Shown: piece by piece, positions 10,505 through 24,266 of the stretch
Layout: each line of letters opens with the position of its first letter
Numbering within the stretch: position 1 is the first letter of the stretch
Source of the DNA: Paralvinella palmiformis
Lineage: Eukaryota; Annelida; Polychaeta; Terebellida; Alvinellidae
DNA: 64,000 nt
Direction: 5' to 3'
NCBI GenBank assembly: GCA_025642065.1
Contig: JAODUP010000182.1
Coordinates: 647,436 to 711,435, forward strand
Notes under the pieces: generated by a model
What the model saw: only the letters and a program-made list of their open reading frames with translations
Databases searched by the model: none
What the model was told of the DNA's origin: nothing
Translations under genes and position numbers: made by a program

Positions 10505-11796
10505 ATTTATCTAAAAAAGTTTATAATTAAATTATCGTAACATTCTCTACTATGTCTAAATGTGTAACATTTCATTTTGTAAACACTCATTTTATCATAA
10601 AACACTTTATAAGTGATTGAACACTTTATAAGTGCACACTTATTATTAATTAATATCATCATCATCATATTACTATAGAGAGGCCTGATGTCGTGGCCAT
10701 GACCCCAGTTGTGACCCAGGAATTGTACTCAGAAGGTTATTCCCTTCCAATAATGTGCTAATTACCCTCACCTTTCAACAAAATTTGCAAGTATTTTTAC
10801 AATCAACCAGGTGTTAAACGAACACAAGCGTTTTCCGGTTACTGTGGAAGACATCAAAGAGACGAATTAACGCACCATTTTTAGGGTAACATGCACCTAA
10901 GTACATGCTTCATCAAGTGCACGTACTCGACACAGTGGAATTTATACATGCCACTTCTTGATGTTGAAGAAACTGAATAGTGATTTCCACCCCCCCCCCT
11001 CCAAACACACACACACACACACCAGCCTCTTATGAAAGTGTTTCATCTCAGTTCAGCAAAATGGTGATAAATCAATATACCCACAGCTTGTAGCTTACCA
11101 GTGACTAACTTCTATAACAATTTCTGTTAGAACAATCTTAAGGTTAGGTTTGTGCTATAGAAAAACAAGAGAAGGTTAACTTCTAAATATAAACAGCCCA
11201 AAAGAAGGGCTGTGATTGAAAAGTTCCCGCTAGATCTACTAATAACAAACGACAAAATCAAAAATAACTCGCTGGCCAAAACAGAGACAAATATGGTTAA
11301 GTACTGTTTATATGGTCCAAATGAGAGCCCTTCAAAAATTACCTTTTCTTAACGGAGTAAGTTTCACAATACCACTTCCTCTCCGACAAAGAACAACTTC
11401 CCAATATACCACCGCATTTTCTCACCAGATGAAAGGCTACCATATATATATATATATTATATATCACATGGTCATGATACGGTCACGCTCAACCAGTAAC
11501 ATTTATATGACAAAACTGTGTAATATTTGCACGATAATTTCCAGTTTATGTTACAGGGGCACAGAGAGAAACACAACACCGCGTCAAAAGAGTTGGTATT
11601 TAGTTACTGGATCCTGATAACATACTTACAATCAATGTTGACAAAAGTCCTATAAATGGCATTGTTGTATGAGATCAAAATGGACACCAAAATGGGAAAT
11701 AGGAATTAATTATATAGAATGTTATTTCATTTCATTTGTTTAGTCATATATAGCCAACATGTATGATCCAGGTTCGAATCTACTGCAGCATGGGAA

Positions 11797-11985
11797 TTGT
11801 GATGATGATGATTGATGTTTTACGGTCATGTAGGCTAAATGATCCGAGCGACCTCCAAAGGTAATGAAGCGAAGTCAAAGATGAAACACCTGTCAGATAT
11901 GTACCACACGAGTTCGAATCTCGACATGGGCATATAAGAAGGGTGTTTTATCTTTGACTTCACTTCATTACCTCTGCCCTAACTT
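11797..11985. mobile_element. Head-to-head pair of partial type A SINEs
   Basis: 11797-11900 is the body and tail of a minus-strand copy (tail GATGATGATGATTGATGT). It meets a plus-strand copy at about 11907 beginning CACGAGTTCGAATCTCG and running to CATTACCTCTGCCCT. Each lacks the other half, so the transcript would fold into a hairpin of about 70 bp. Confidence 0.6.
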
Positions 11986-13199
11986 AAGAATTAGAAAGTC
12001 TGCTGAGAAAGAAACAGAGGAACGATAAAAAGCTTCACTCAACATGCGGGGCTTTATCATCTTACGTGATGTCACAGCTGCGTGATGTCAGCATGATGAC
12101 TGGTGATGATGATGCTGAAAATGCACACACACGCACACATGCACACAAAACAAGATAATAAAAAAGCACCTCATTCTCTGATCCGAAACATAATATTAAT
12201 AGAGCCCAATAACACGACGGGTGAGATAATCTTACAGTCACTAATAACATCCTGATAACTTCATCAAACCTGAACTGCTATGAACCAACCAAACAACAAA
12301 CAAAATGACCTGAACCCTAATTAGTAAAAAAAAAGTAGACCACAAAACAATCACATTATGATAAAAGTAAGAAAAAGCCACTGTCGGTTGTGTGAAATAC
12401 GAAGGGTAGAGCTAATGATCAAAGCTTCCGGATCTCATTTTTGGCCGCTCCCATAATATCCACACCGGCGTGATAGCAGTCCGTGAACGCGTTTACTTGT
12501 TTACAGCACTAATGACATTATATATATATACCAGACACATACTTGTCATAGCTCCGAGTTATCAAGCCAATTAATGCTAAGTATCCACTATTTTATAAAG
12601 GCTAGGAATGGCAAAACAGACACCTGAAACTCCACGGATGCTGAGCTTATATCTATATATATCTACATCTATATCTCTATATATGCGTGTATCCTTTTGC
12701 ATACGGAGAGAATGAAAGAATCGATAGAAATCTTGATGGCGAGTCGAAGCTTCAACATGTCGGCTTTGTTAACTCATCGATAACAACACGGCGACAGAAC
12801 GGATGAAATATTGAAATGGGGTCATGGAGCGCCCTGTTAAAACCAGGCACACACACACACAAGGATCTAAACACAAACTGGTGCCTAGTTGACAAATCGA
12901 TGGATGACGGATGGTGCGCATTTGTTGCAATGGCGAACTGGTGGTCCTTTATATAGAGACAATGAACAGATGGTGTACAGACATTTGATGGTGTTGTAGA
13001 AGCCATTTATAAAACTGACATCCCACAATAGATCAACTGTTCACCTGTATAAAACGCTAACCATCTCGTTGGAGCACAGGCGCGCGGACGCGCTTACACA
13101 CTCACTCACTCACTCACACAAACGCCTACTGACATGGATATCTGAGTATCTTTGATTCATGTGCGAGAGCTAGCTTTAACGAGATTGAAGTCTCTCACA

Positions 13200-13388
13200 A
13201 GGATGACGACTGGTGTTTTTCGGCCACCTTTGTGCACGTGGAAGGCTAAATGGGCCGAGCGACCTCCAAGGATAATGAAGCGAATTCAAAGATGAAACAC
13301 CCTTCAGATATGCCCATAGTGAGATTCGAACTGAGGTGGTAGTGATCTGTGATCCAACACACTACCAGTTAGACCACAGAGGCACCCT
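13200..13388 (-). mobile_element. tRNA-derived SINE, type A, with target duplication
   Basis: Full-length type A copy. Flanks AAGTCTCTCACA (13188-13199) and AAGTTTCTCACA (13389-13400) match at 11 of 12 bases and are the target-site duplication, showing a LINE-mobilised insertion. Same strand as LRRFIP. Confidence 0.8.
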
Positions 13389-13923
13389 AAGTTTCTCACA
13401 GGGAACATCAGACCAAACATCATACATCCCACTCCCAGGTAAGTGTCTCCTGTTAAACTCCTCTCAATCACATCGTGTATTATTCAAACGATTAAGCTTA
13501 TCAAGTATAATTCGTCTGGATCTATTCAGTAAATCACTTATCTTACATACGTAACTGGCAAGTTTTACCACCACAATAGAGGTTTCTACAACATACAACA
13601 CTTGGTGCGTTCAAAGTGCATATCAATGTGCATATCATTAATACATACATTGGCTGGTCTTATCTATCGTACAGCAGATAAACTAATTGAATGATTATAT
13701 ATAACATTAATAATCAGGTATAATAATCAACTAATTATTCCCGGCACCATCACCATTATCCGAATCTGTTGCCATGGTAATTATAACATCCCATTATAGA
13801 TAGGAGAATCTGAGCTCAGGTAATATTTGTCCATTGTTCACTACACCATCACCATCTATTTTATAGTGGATAACAACAAATAAATAACATAATACATAAC
13901 AATATATATCAATGGTGTGTATG

Positions 13924-13927
<4 letters not shown>

Positions 13928-13973
<46 letters not shown>

Positions 13974-13980
13974 TATATAT
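13928..13980. repeat. (TA)n microsatellite
   Basis: About 25 TA units followed by a short ACTATATATA break. Confidence 0.9.
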
Positions 13981-15179
13981 ATTTGTGTGATTGTGTTTCT
14001 TTGTGTGTGTGCATGAAAGAGATAAACACATGTGCACACATACATAAACACTTGTAGGATGACAGCTGGTGTACAAGCATGTCATCCGACAAACCTTACC
14101 TCGATATAAATAATGATGATGTCATATGACATATACACACATACATACAGAAAGAAGCCATACTCTATAGACCACGAGAAGTAAGACAATCACATCATAA
14201 TAACAACACCCAAATAGCTCCTCAATACCGTCACATGTGGGAAGCACATCACTAAATCACAAGTACAATCCTGTCTTATCACACACGCTGATATATTTAC
14301 CGAATTGGGGCGGTTTAAGTATCCGCTCAGCGCCCCCCCCCCCCTCTCCGCGCACAGATCTGTCTGACTAATCACATTACCAAATAATGACTTAAGAAAC
14401 CAAAACCTCAACCCACAAACGATATACCTGAATGAAATGACATACCTACTTCCGATTAATCACGAACCCCCCCCCCCCAAACTCTAACTACATACTTGAC
14501 GACGGACGGTCTGAGAACGGAGACATAGAATATACAAAATCAGAAACCAACTCTCAGCCCCTCGGCCACCAATTAAAATACGATGAATGTAATCAGAAAA
14601 CGACTACCTCCCAACGGAAACACAATCAGGATGTGTCGGCCATATTTAACCACCTAGCCTTCAATATTTGATCTCTCCCCAGACCATATATAATGGCTCC
14701 ATTGTAATGGCCGGGCCCGTTAACAGACCTGTACGGCTCGGAGAACACATTGCTGACACGATATTGTGTGTGTGTTCACCATCCGACTGGTGTTCCAACA
14801 TTGTCCGAACACAAACAAACCTTAACTATCGACACTGTTCATATCCAATGACTGGGACAAGGAGACTTCCTTCGTCAAACCCTCGCAATTGTCTTTAAAC
14901 ACACAAACAGAGGAGAGTCTCTCCAACAATCACTATATCCGACCATATAATGTACGGCTAATGTTGGCAGCCAATAATAATAACAACAATAATACGAGCT
15001 TTCTTTAAGTAACAACGTCGTGGCCTTTGCTCCTATATGGGTGTGTATATATACACACACATATATATCCATTAACACACTGATCCTTTAATATACTTAA
15101 GTATATGAGTAAGTATGCATGTACGTACATATCTTAAATATATATATATATGTTACATACACACGCACACAAAAACAAG

Positions 15180-16200
15180 TGGTCGTCCTTGTTAATGACA
15201 GCTACAAGTGGTGCCGACGTCGCATCTGATATGAGCCACCTCGCCGTTTGCAAATGGGGCGCGCACGCCGCACGCACGCACGCACGAACACCCGCATGCC
15301 GACACAGGGTGCTGCCTCTTACACAACCCGCGACATTAGGAGCACACGATTCGGCGTAAAAGAACAAGCGTTCCGCAACGTAGACAAGACGAGCGCCATT
15401 TCTACAGCAACACTCGGTGATAGGATGACGCTCGGCCAAGGATACAGATGTCCATTGTCATCAGAGATAACCCGTACCCATCTTTCTTTCTCTCACCGAA
15501 CACCTCCCTCTCTACTTCCGCAACTCCTCGTCACGCCCTTCAAGCTGCTACAACGTACCAACAAAGCTGTTTTGGTCGGCCCATCGACGATCCCCACCAA
15601 CGACCGACACAACGAGGTATGCGTACACACGCGCGCGCACACACACTCACAGAGACGCCTACACACGGCTCGTACTGGAACGCGATGTCCGGTCTTCGCT
15701 GGTCGTCGGCAATAGGAACTGGCAAGGTGCTCGAGCATCCGGTAACTGACCAACCAACACACCAGCCAACCATCCAATACACCAGCGTTAACTTACGGCT
15801 AAGTTAACACCAACAGCGAATTACAGCTAACTTCCTACGAGTGAACTAATGTTATGAACAGCTCGGATCGTAAAAACCAGTCAAATGTCAACAACAACGA
15901 CCAACGACATACCATCACACTGACGGGCATGTCGTGTCTTACACGTGGGAAGGGCAAAGCTCGAGAGGAAGACCGGGCGGGGGCGGAGGAGGAAGAAGAT
16001 GAGCGTCACGACGATCTAGACCGACGCACTAAGGGCACGAGACATGAGAAATAATCGGACTTTCGCCTCGTCAGAAAAGAAGAAAGAAAATTGCTTAGAA
16101 AAAAGCCCCACTCTCGACGGAATATGTCGGGTGCTGGTTGAGAGGCCAAGGGGACCGGGCCCTTAACATAGACTGTTCTGAAGTGATCCTCTGGAAACTT
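15180..16200. promoter_or_regulatory. CpG-rich island inside the large LRRFIP intron
   Basis: A stretch of about 1 kb with clearly raised GC and many CpGs (for example around 15245-15300, 15340-15390, 15590-15720 and 15960-16030) inside an otherwise AT-rich intron. It includes a CACGTG E-box at about 15941 and a GGGCGGGGGCGG Sp1-like site at about 15973. Open frames on both strands look like by-products of the GC content. It lies 5.3 kb upstream of the acidic exon and could be that isoform's promoter; this is inference. Confidence 0.35.
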
Positions 16201-16559
16201 GAACAATCGATGGTCTAGCCGGGACTGATTGAGACCGATAATAACAATAGACCGACTGATTTATGGAAAAGTAGTGAAGAAGTGGTGCTAGCTTCAAGAG
16301 CTCATAATGTCGAGATGGTAAAGTTCTCCCGTACACACACGATGAGCGGATCATATCGGTTTAGGCTGGGACTCGTACAGGTGTAAGATGTGTGTGTGTG
16401 TGTATAGCTCACGAGACAGGTTAGTCTGACTTTGTTTTATTTAACATAATTAAGTTCGATGGCAGTTTTATAACATCAGACTGTTTTGCATGCAGCACGT
16501 CGCTGATGTAGGTTTTTTTCTTCTTTTTTATTGATGACTTAAAGCATTAATGATTTGTT

Positions 16560-17045
16560 AACGATCGCTATAACCTGGTTAGGTAACGTCAGTGATGACT
16601 GTATATAGATAGGCAGTCTTAATGATGACTATACACGACGAGACAGGTTGTTTTAAGGATGACTGTAAACGATTCATGGAAACTTTAATGATGATTGTAC
16701 ATGGCCACGGAGCTTTGATGCTGATTGTACAGGAGACAGGTAGCTTTAATGATGGGTATACACAAGATAGGTAGCTTTAATGATAACTGTATACGAGACA
16801 AGTAGCTTCAGTGATGAGTATACGCAAGATAGGTAGCTTTGATGACGATTGTACATGGGACATGTGGTTTTAATCAGGTGTGTAGATCAGGAAGGTAGTT
16901 TTAATCAAGAGTGTTGATTAAGGAAGGCAGCTTTAATCATGAGTGTATATCAGGAAGGTAGCTTCAATCATTAGTGTACATCAGGAAGATAGCTTTAATC
17001 ATGAGTGTACATTAGGAAGGTAGCTTTAATAATGACTGTATATGG
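16560..17045. repeat. Degenerate minisatellite, about 35-45-bp unit
   Basis: About a dozen diverged copies of a unit built on GGTAGCTTTAATGATGACTG followed by TATAC and GAGACA or GGA variants. Copies drift steadily, so the array is old. Confidence 0.7.
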
Positions 17046-17530
17046 ATGGCTAGATATAGCTAAGACTGTACAGATAGATAACATCATTACACATTTATTA
17101 AAGAGAAAGAGGAAGTTTTACCTATGACAAGAGGACTCATTAGTCAATTTAAATCAAGTTTCGTGATCGCATAAGAAACTCGGGTACAATATTATATAAC
17201 AGCAAATAACAACAATAATTGTTGTTGTTTTCGTTGTGTAATTTTTAAACATACATTAGACAAAACAGGAACAATAACAACGAAACTTTGTGATATGAAT
17301 GACGAAGCAGCGCTCAGGCACACCCATTCCGGGAGTTGAACCCCCGTACTAGATGTTTTGTGGTCAGATGCGCTACCGACGCTCAGACTTTGCAATAGTC
17401 ACAATACACAGACAACGAGATGACACACACAAGGATAACAATAACAACAACCCCCACACACACAGACAACTCTAATTAATGATCAATATAGACAGACAGA
17501 ACATGATTCAATCAAAAACCATCAACAGTT

Positions 17531-17630
17531 AGGTAATTACAGAGTAGACCGTACACAGTTAGGTAATTACAGAGTAGACCGTACACAGTTAGGTAATTAC
17601 AGAGCTGAACGTACATAGTTAGGTAATTAC
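17531..17630. repeat. 30-bp tandem repeat, three to four copies
   Basis: Unit AGTTAGGTAATTACAGAGTA then GACCGTACAC, nearly perfect in the first copies and diverged in the last. Confidence 0.8.
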
Positions 17631-18660
17631 TGCACGGAAAACTACTATTTTCCATGACCAATTTACACTGACAGATCACCCGATTGGTGACCAGTTACAG
17701 TCAGCCAGTCAAACAGCCTGACTGTCCACGACGAGAAAATGTAACAAACCCCTCCTCCCTTCATTAACACCACCGAAAAACGTAAATTTTATCAATAGCT
17801 AATTCCATGCCATCTTCATAAAATACTGTTCACCTGTAAAGACACTGAAATCTTTATCATCTATCAGCATATATGTACACAAACATATATAGATATATAC
17901 TTGAGTTGTCATAAAATGGGCAGATTTTAAAGCAAACTAACTATAAAACAAGTTATATAGCTGAACACTGCAATTCGTTTACACAATGATATCGCATTAA
18001 TGATCTCCTGTCTGAATATGTACACCATCCTAGAACATGCTGGTGTTGTTTTGTTTTTTTGCTGTTGTTGGCTGTTCTTATGAGAGAAACAACAAACAAC
18101 TCGGCCCAGTTTTACTTTCAGATGTTGGTGGTGTTATTAAGTCTCTTTCTCTCTCTCACACACAAACACCCCCCCCTCTCCACATACATACACACCCACA
18201 GACAATACGGACAACGTGAAATGACAAACGTACATATACATATCACCTACAGAGAGCATAAATTCTCCAGTCGCCAGCATGCATTGATTTCCAAATATGC
18301 GACAGTTGCCCACAGACAACAACAACAGACCAGCTCTGGCGTCCGGTGACTGGAGCCAAAAACAGCTGCAGCAATGTTATGTCACGATGACGCCAGCTGT
18401 CTGTCAGCTGTCAATATTCTCCAATGGTTAAAACATCGGGTTTTAATTAGATTACCGAGGTGATAACAAAGTCATCATCAGCCGAAATCTGGGAGAGAAA
18501 CGTTGATTGAAGCACCTGCATCAGCTCAGTCAACAGTGGTAACAGACACACATCATACTATCCTAGAGTGTTTGATTCAAAACCTGTCACTATCAATGAA
18601 GGAGGGTCTTCAAAAGATTTTGGCTAGCAAAGAATTTTTGCTGACTGAGTGACTGATTGA

Positions 18661-18848
18661 TGACGAAGATGATGATTGATGTTTTACGACCACCTTTGTG
18701 CACATGGTAGGCTAAATGGGCCGAGCGACCTCCAATAGTAATGAAGCGAAGTCAAAGATGAAACAACCTTCAGATATGCCCACGCCGAGATTCGAACACG
18801 GGTGGTAGTGATCTGTTGTCCAACGCCCTACCAACCACGGAGGCGCCT
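18661..18848 (-). mobile_element. tRNA-derived SINE, type A
   Basis: Near full-length. The tail GATGATGATTGATGTTTTAC is at the low-coordinate end and the tRNA-like head (box B CGTGTTCGAATCTCGG) at the high end. Flanks CTGAGTGACTGATTGA and CTGAGTCAATAATTGA look like a diverged target duplication. Same strand as LRRFIP. Confidence 0.75.
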
Positions 18849-19261
18849 GAGTCAATAATTGAATAAGTAATTAAGTAAGTAATTGAATGAATGTTTAACT
18901 TTGGTGCTGGTCTGCGTATGGAGAAAGAGGACAGGATAATGCTGAAAACTTTTATAGGTAGATGAAGGGTCCCACACACGCCAGTAACACTTGGTTTTGA
19001 TCCTATGTACTGCGGTGTTTTACCAATGCGCCCTGACAAGACAACACCACACACTTTTGCTCAGAAAGACAAATACCGCAAACTGATATTTTTCAGAACA
19101 TTCTTCCTGCTGAACTAGCACAATGTAACTAAGAAATTTGATGACCCCTCATCCACTCTCAATATTAATAGTTTATATATTATTTCGTCATATCTGATGA
19201 GTAATTGTTGTCTACCGTCAACAGTAATGCAATCATCCAGATATTCATCTAGGACCCAATC

Positions 19262-19433
19262 GGGGCGCCTCCGTGGTCTAGCAGTAGCGTGTTGGATCAC
19301 AAATCACTACCACCCGTGTTCGAATCCCGGCGTGGGCATATCTGAAAGTTGTTTCATCTTTGACTTCGCTTCATTACCTTTGGAGGTCGTTCAGCCCATT
19401 ACACAAAAATGGCCGTAAAACATCAATCATCAC
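19262..19433 (+). mobile_element. tRNA-derived SINE, type A, antisense to the gene
   Basis: Starts GGGGCGCCTCCGTGGTCTAG, has box B CGTGTTCGAATCCCGG and ends CATCAATCATCAC. Target duplication CTAGGACCCAATC (19249-19261) and CTAGGACACAATC (19434-19446), 12 of 13 identical. The only clear type A/B copy in the LRRFIP introns that opposes the gene. Confidence 0.8.
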
Positions 19434-19446
19434 CTAGGACACAATC

Positions 19447-22351
19447 AACTTGTTGAGCATAAGGAAGCTCAGCAGGAAGTTGACGGACTTGAATCCATGT
19501 CCTCTCACATTCCAGTTTACTACTCTAACCCTGAGCCATGTTGCCTCAACAGTCTTCACTGGAGTCTTTTAACCAGATATCTTATGCGACCCATCCTCCA
19601 ATGGATGAGCTAACAAATTTGGATGATTCACAAACCAATGACAATGAGTTGTTGATGTATTAAATCAAAGATAACTTTATGTATATCAGACATATTCTGA
19701 ATGTCATCGCACAAGTTCTCATACAAATAAATGATGGTGCACAATGTCACCAAATGCAATCCCAAATCCCACAGTTCTGCAAAGATATTACAGGCCAAGG
19801 TCCCCCCGTGGGATCTCCACTGGTGGTTTTGCCTTATAAAGATCTATAAAGTGGATGGGCACAATTTAAATGTTCACTGTAAGCCAACTCATGTGAAAGC
19901 TGTGAGAGTGATGAAATGTTGATATCAGCTAAGGATATACTATAATGTCTAAATATGCTTACTGAATGTTAAAAAATTTAATAAGTGTGACTCACAAGAC
20001 TAAACAAATACACAGTGAACAGCATGGACCGAGGTCATACTAAAACAGAGTGATACTGACCCAATGAAAAAAATATTTCAAAGTCACCTTCAACATCACT
20101 GAAGGTAATTATGTGTTGCGTGTTTGTATTGAAATGTTTTTGTTTGTTTTTATGTTTTGACAAAACATATTTAAGAAGCCATTAATATTTGATATCATAC
20201 AAAAAATATACAAATTCAAAATGAATAGCCTACACTAACTGTACCGTTATGACGATATGATTAATGGACACATTATGATATACATTCAAGGAATATACAT
20301 CAACTAGAAACTAACACATTGGAGATGGATCGACTCAGCTGTCTGTGAATACCTGGATTGTTGGTGATTACCGTGGAATTTAAACACCTGTAACGGACAG
20401 GAAGAACATACACCTCCCCCCCCCCCATTGCACTGGTAATAGTACCAAATTGTACGGGTACAGAGTCACAACTGACGAAGTACAAATGAGCAGAGAACCC
20501 TCAAACCTTGTTGCAGTGTACAGGTGTTTAGAAAGTAGAAACGAGTTGCTAACCGCTCCCTTAATGCGGTCATATGTCTATATGTTATAACAATGGTTTA
20601 CGGGCTCTCAAAAACGTGCTTAAGCGAGGAAATATTAATACCACACACGCTCACACACACACAATATCACACCGACCACTTAACATATAACACCTGCCAC
20701 GGCCAGGTACACCTCCTACTACTAAACCATAGCTAACACATCAATAGATAATAGTCTCAGAACAAACCAGCCGCCAGAGGCCGCCAAAACCCACAAACGG
20801 CCCCGTAACCAAAACGCTTACTTCATCCAATTATAACAAAGAAAAACGCTGTACGAACTGATTTGTTGTAACAGGTTGGCCAGATTAGTGTATTAATGGT
20901 GTATCAGTGATGGGATTAAACAATCTCTGACCAGATTAGTGTATTAATGGTGTATTAGAAAATGGGATTAAACAATATAATCAGTCGGTAGTCACATGTA
21001 CACAGCAGCGCCGTTAACCTACATGATGTCATTAACTCGATGTACTTAACAATCTCTCGTATTAATTCAGGGACAACAACGATTTCGAGATTTTACCAAC
21101 AACTTATCGGTACTTCACCCCTGAAATTGTTTTTATGAACATACAAACCATATCTCCTCCCTGTTAAATGGTGGTTTAGATCTAAGTGTAGCGCTCATCT
21201 TTCAACATTTCTACCTAAATGTAATATATTAGTTTTGGTTATTATTAATATGATACCAAAGAGACACGGGATCTCAATTCAATCTAACTTCTAACAATTA
21301 CCTAATTAGTGTAATATTCTATATTTTCCTTAGACTCATCTTTTCAATATTATATTCCATGTAAGATGATATTATAGTGATCCACCTGATGTAAGATGAT
21401 CTGTAATTTAATTATTAATAATTAGACTCACCTTATCTAAATCTAGAATATGGTCATACACGATAAACACGATAAACACGTGACACAGAAAACCACATCT
21501 TATATCAATTCCTTCATCAAGTCCTCAATCCCAGATCTCTCACACATCATCCCATAAATAACTTATTATAAACTTATTATAAATATATTCGTTTATAGTT
21601 TAAACATTACATCACAGTTATTGTTTTACAATCCAGCATCGCTCACAGTTCAGTCTGGATCTTTTGCCTCCCTGGTCATTTGGCTAACTTTGTTGGACTG
21701 TAGGTGGGGTTGACCCACAGGCCTATACCCCAAAAAGAGTACTCAACAGGTATGTCGCTAATACAAATCAAATATGTGTAGGAGCGTCTTAAACAGATAT
21801 TGTCAGATTATTTTACACGGTTCATCAGGGAATTTAGGACTAACTAAAGAGAAATTATAGGAAGTTCATTAGTGAGTACGGCTTGAATCAGTACACTATC
21901 GGCAGATTTGAACCCAGAAGTTAGCCAACCACAATCTAGGAAACAACCACTGAGCCACTAAGATCCTGGTGACCTTCAACAACACAAACCTATCAATATT
22001 TATCAGAATGATAAATATTCATTGAAACTGGATTATGTAAATAAGGAGATTTTCTCCGTGTTCAATATAGACCGTAGGACTAGGATTTATGATCAACTTA
22101 ACCTGAGTCTACCACATTAGGTTTGTGATCCATGTCAGCTTGTAGTAATCTGTTTATAATTAATCCTGAACGAGAGAAGCTATAAACAAGTGTGTTTAGG
22201 TTAGCATTGATCTCATTATAATAACTATTATTATCATTATTACAGACGGAATACTACGTAACTGGCTGTAATTTGGCTGAAACATCCTTCACAACACCCA
22301 CTTTATATGAACTATTAGCTACATTACTGATAATGATACTCCTAGTCCTAC

Positions 22352-22384
<33 letters not shown>

Positions 22385-23300
22385 CGTGTGTGTTTAGGTG
22401 TCTCAACGTAGTATCAATGTTCAGTGTATGCTCCCTATATTACAGCTGGTAGCTTACTGCACTGCAGATTTTCAGGTTTGGGTTCAAAGCTCAGTGTTAC
22501 CTGTGCTTTTATTTATTTCTCATTTGATCATATGTCATTCCCCTTCGTATTCTTAGTGTAACCAATGCTGAGGTTACACCAAATAGCACTTAATAACAAT
22601 AATCCACCTAACCATACAAATACCCATTCTAACAATTCACCCCAGGTATGAGTAAAGGATGTTTCATCTTTCACTTCTCCCCATTACCATCGGATCTTCT
22701 GCCGTCCATTTAGCCTGCCATAAATGAAACAATGTTTAAACATTATTTACATAGTACTCTCTAGGTGTTAGAGAGAGTCAGTACTGACAGACAAGCTTAA
22801 AGTTATATATCATGGTATGTATGGATATGATTTAAAGGCTAAGGAATAAAACATATCTGACACAGATTTTCATTGAAAACATTACACATTATTATGGAAT
22901 TAGAGACTAAATAGCCACATCACTGTCGGGGTCAGCTGACCTGACATCATTCCCCGTGAATGACCCCTTCAACTCCGACCCCATTGCCCAGTCGTTCATC
23001 CAACCCAGACATCATCTTATACTAACCGAGCGCTGCCATTGTTGGCAGGTGCTCATTAAGGCAATACAATCAACCCACAAAGGCCATTACTCCAGCATTG
23101 TATAGGTGTATCAAATGTCGCCAAAACTCGCAGACCACATCCAGACCCAGAGAACTATGTGGGACATGATCTGTTCAGAGTTAGTAGCTAATTTCTGTAG
23201 AATTGTTCACATACTTAAGGTTAAATTTGGAGACATACTGTGCAATGGCCGAGATCAGATCTCGAACCGGGACAGTCAACTCTGATTTATGTTATTTAGC
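19447..23300. other. Large LRRFIP intron, mostly unclassified
   Basis: Mostly unique AT-rich sequence. Contains (TG)n/(CG)n at 22352-22390, an old tRNA-like SINE trace at 22440-22510, a partial SINE body at 22645-22730 and a two-copy repeat around ACCAGATTAGTGTATTAATG (20881 and 20931). No exon found. Confidence 0.45.
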
Positions 23301-23306
23301 CTCCAT

Positions 23307-23624
23307 CAGACATGGGGTCAAGTTTCGAAACTGGAATTGCATATTTAAAAAAAAAATAGAATTGGAAGTGAAGTTTGTTACAAAAAAAATTAATTCACAA
23401 ATTAATTAACCAATTAATTTTTTAATTCACAAATATTTCTTTTGTGACAAGTGGTAGTTACTCAGAGTAGGTACTCGGAGTACCTACTCATGGTAAAAAG
23501 TAGTAGGTAAAAACTGAATTGGAATTGATACGTTTAGAATTGGAATTGATAAATTCATTGTGAAATTGACCAAATGGAATTGAGTGGAATTGGAATTGAC
23601 CAAATGGCATTGACCCCATGTCTG
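23307..23624. mobile_element. MITE of the ATGGGGTCAA family (hAT-like)
   Basis: Perfect terminal inverted repeat CAGACATGGGGTCAA at both ends (with one more AT pair outside). The interior carries repeated GGAATTGA words and a TACTCGGAGTACCTACTC dyad. Related copies lie at 38285-38568 and 59020-59352. No coding capacity and no clear target duplication for this copy. Confidence 0.75.
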
Positions 23625-24107
23625 ATCTCGACACTGGCTATATGGTCAAGTGGCGACTACCCAGGCAAACACCTCACAAATACAGGTGTGAGTCTGATTC
23701 GAACCCATTATGTGGAGGTTTGCAATGCAGTGCTATCACCACTGTGTCATCAGAAGATCCCTTCCAACACACTGACATAGAGAAATATATGTTTACTTTT
23801 AATTAGGAACCCACTGATACTTGTCTAATTCATCACTCATTAGCATGTTATATATTCAGTGTCAAAAGTTTCTTTGGTGTCATAGCTTCAACTTACACTG
23901 CAAGCTTCATACATAATTTAATTATTGTAAACAAATATAAAATGTCGAGGATGGTACTGAAATTGCATTTCTCTTCTCTGGATTTTCTAAACCCATTATT
24001 GCCCATTATGGTGATAAAGTGAACAATATTACGTGAAAAATATGTCACAAAAGAAGGTCTGATGTATGAAAACTGGAATCTTTCAAGTATAGCTATTTGT
24101 GTGTGTG

Positions 24108-24266
24108 TGCTGCCGTTGAAGATTTATGCTGGCTAAATGGGCCCAGTGACCTCCAAGGGTAATGAGGTGAAGTGAAAGATGTAACGTCCTACATATACAG
24201 CCTGCACAAGATGCGAATCTAAGTGTTAGAGGTGTGTCCAACCACGCTATCTGCTAGATACCCCAT
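24108..24266 (-). mobile_element. Diverged tRNA-derived SINE
   Basis: The body GCTAAATGGGCCCAGTGACC with GTAATGAGGTGAAGTGAAAG is recognisable as the same SINE; the tRNA-like head is strongly mutated. An older copy. Confidence 0.55.

Noticed and set aside
15134..15807. Overlapping open frames of 94-155 codons on both strands
   Set aside because: They lie in the CpG-rich island where stop codons are rare; no domain or codon pattern supports any.
17292..17395. tRNA-like sequence on the minus strand (GGGGGTTCAACTCCCGG)
   Set aside because: The T-arm looks good but no matching acceptor stem; probably a SINE or tRNA fossil.
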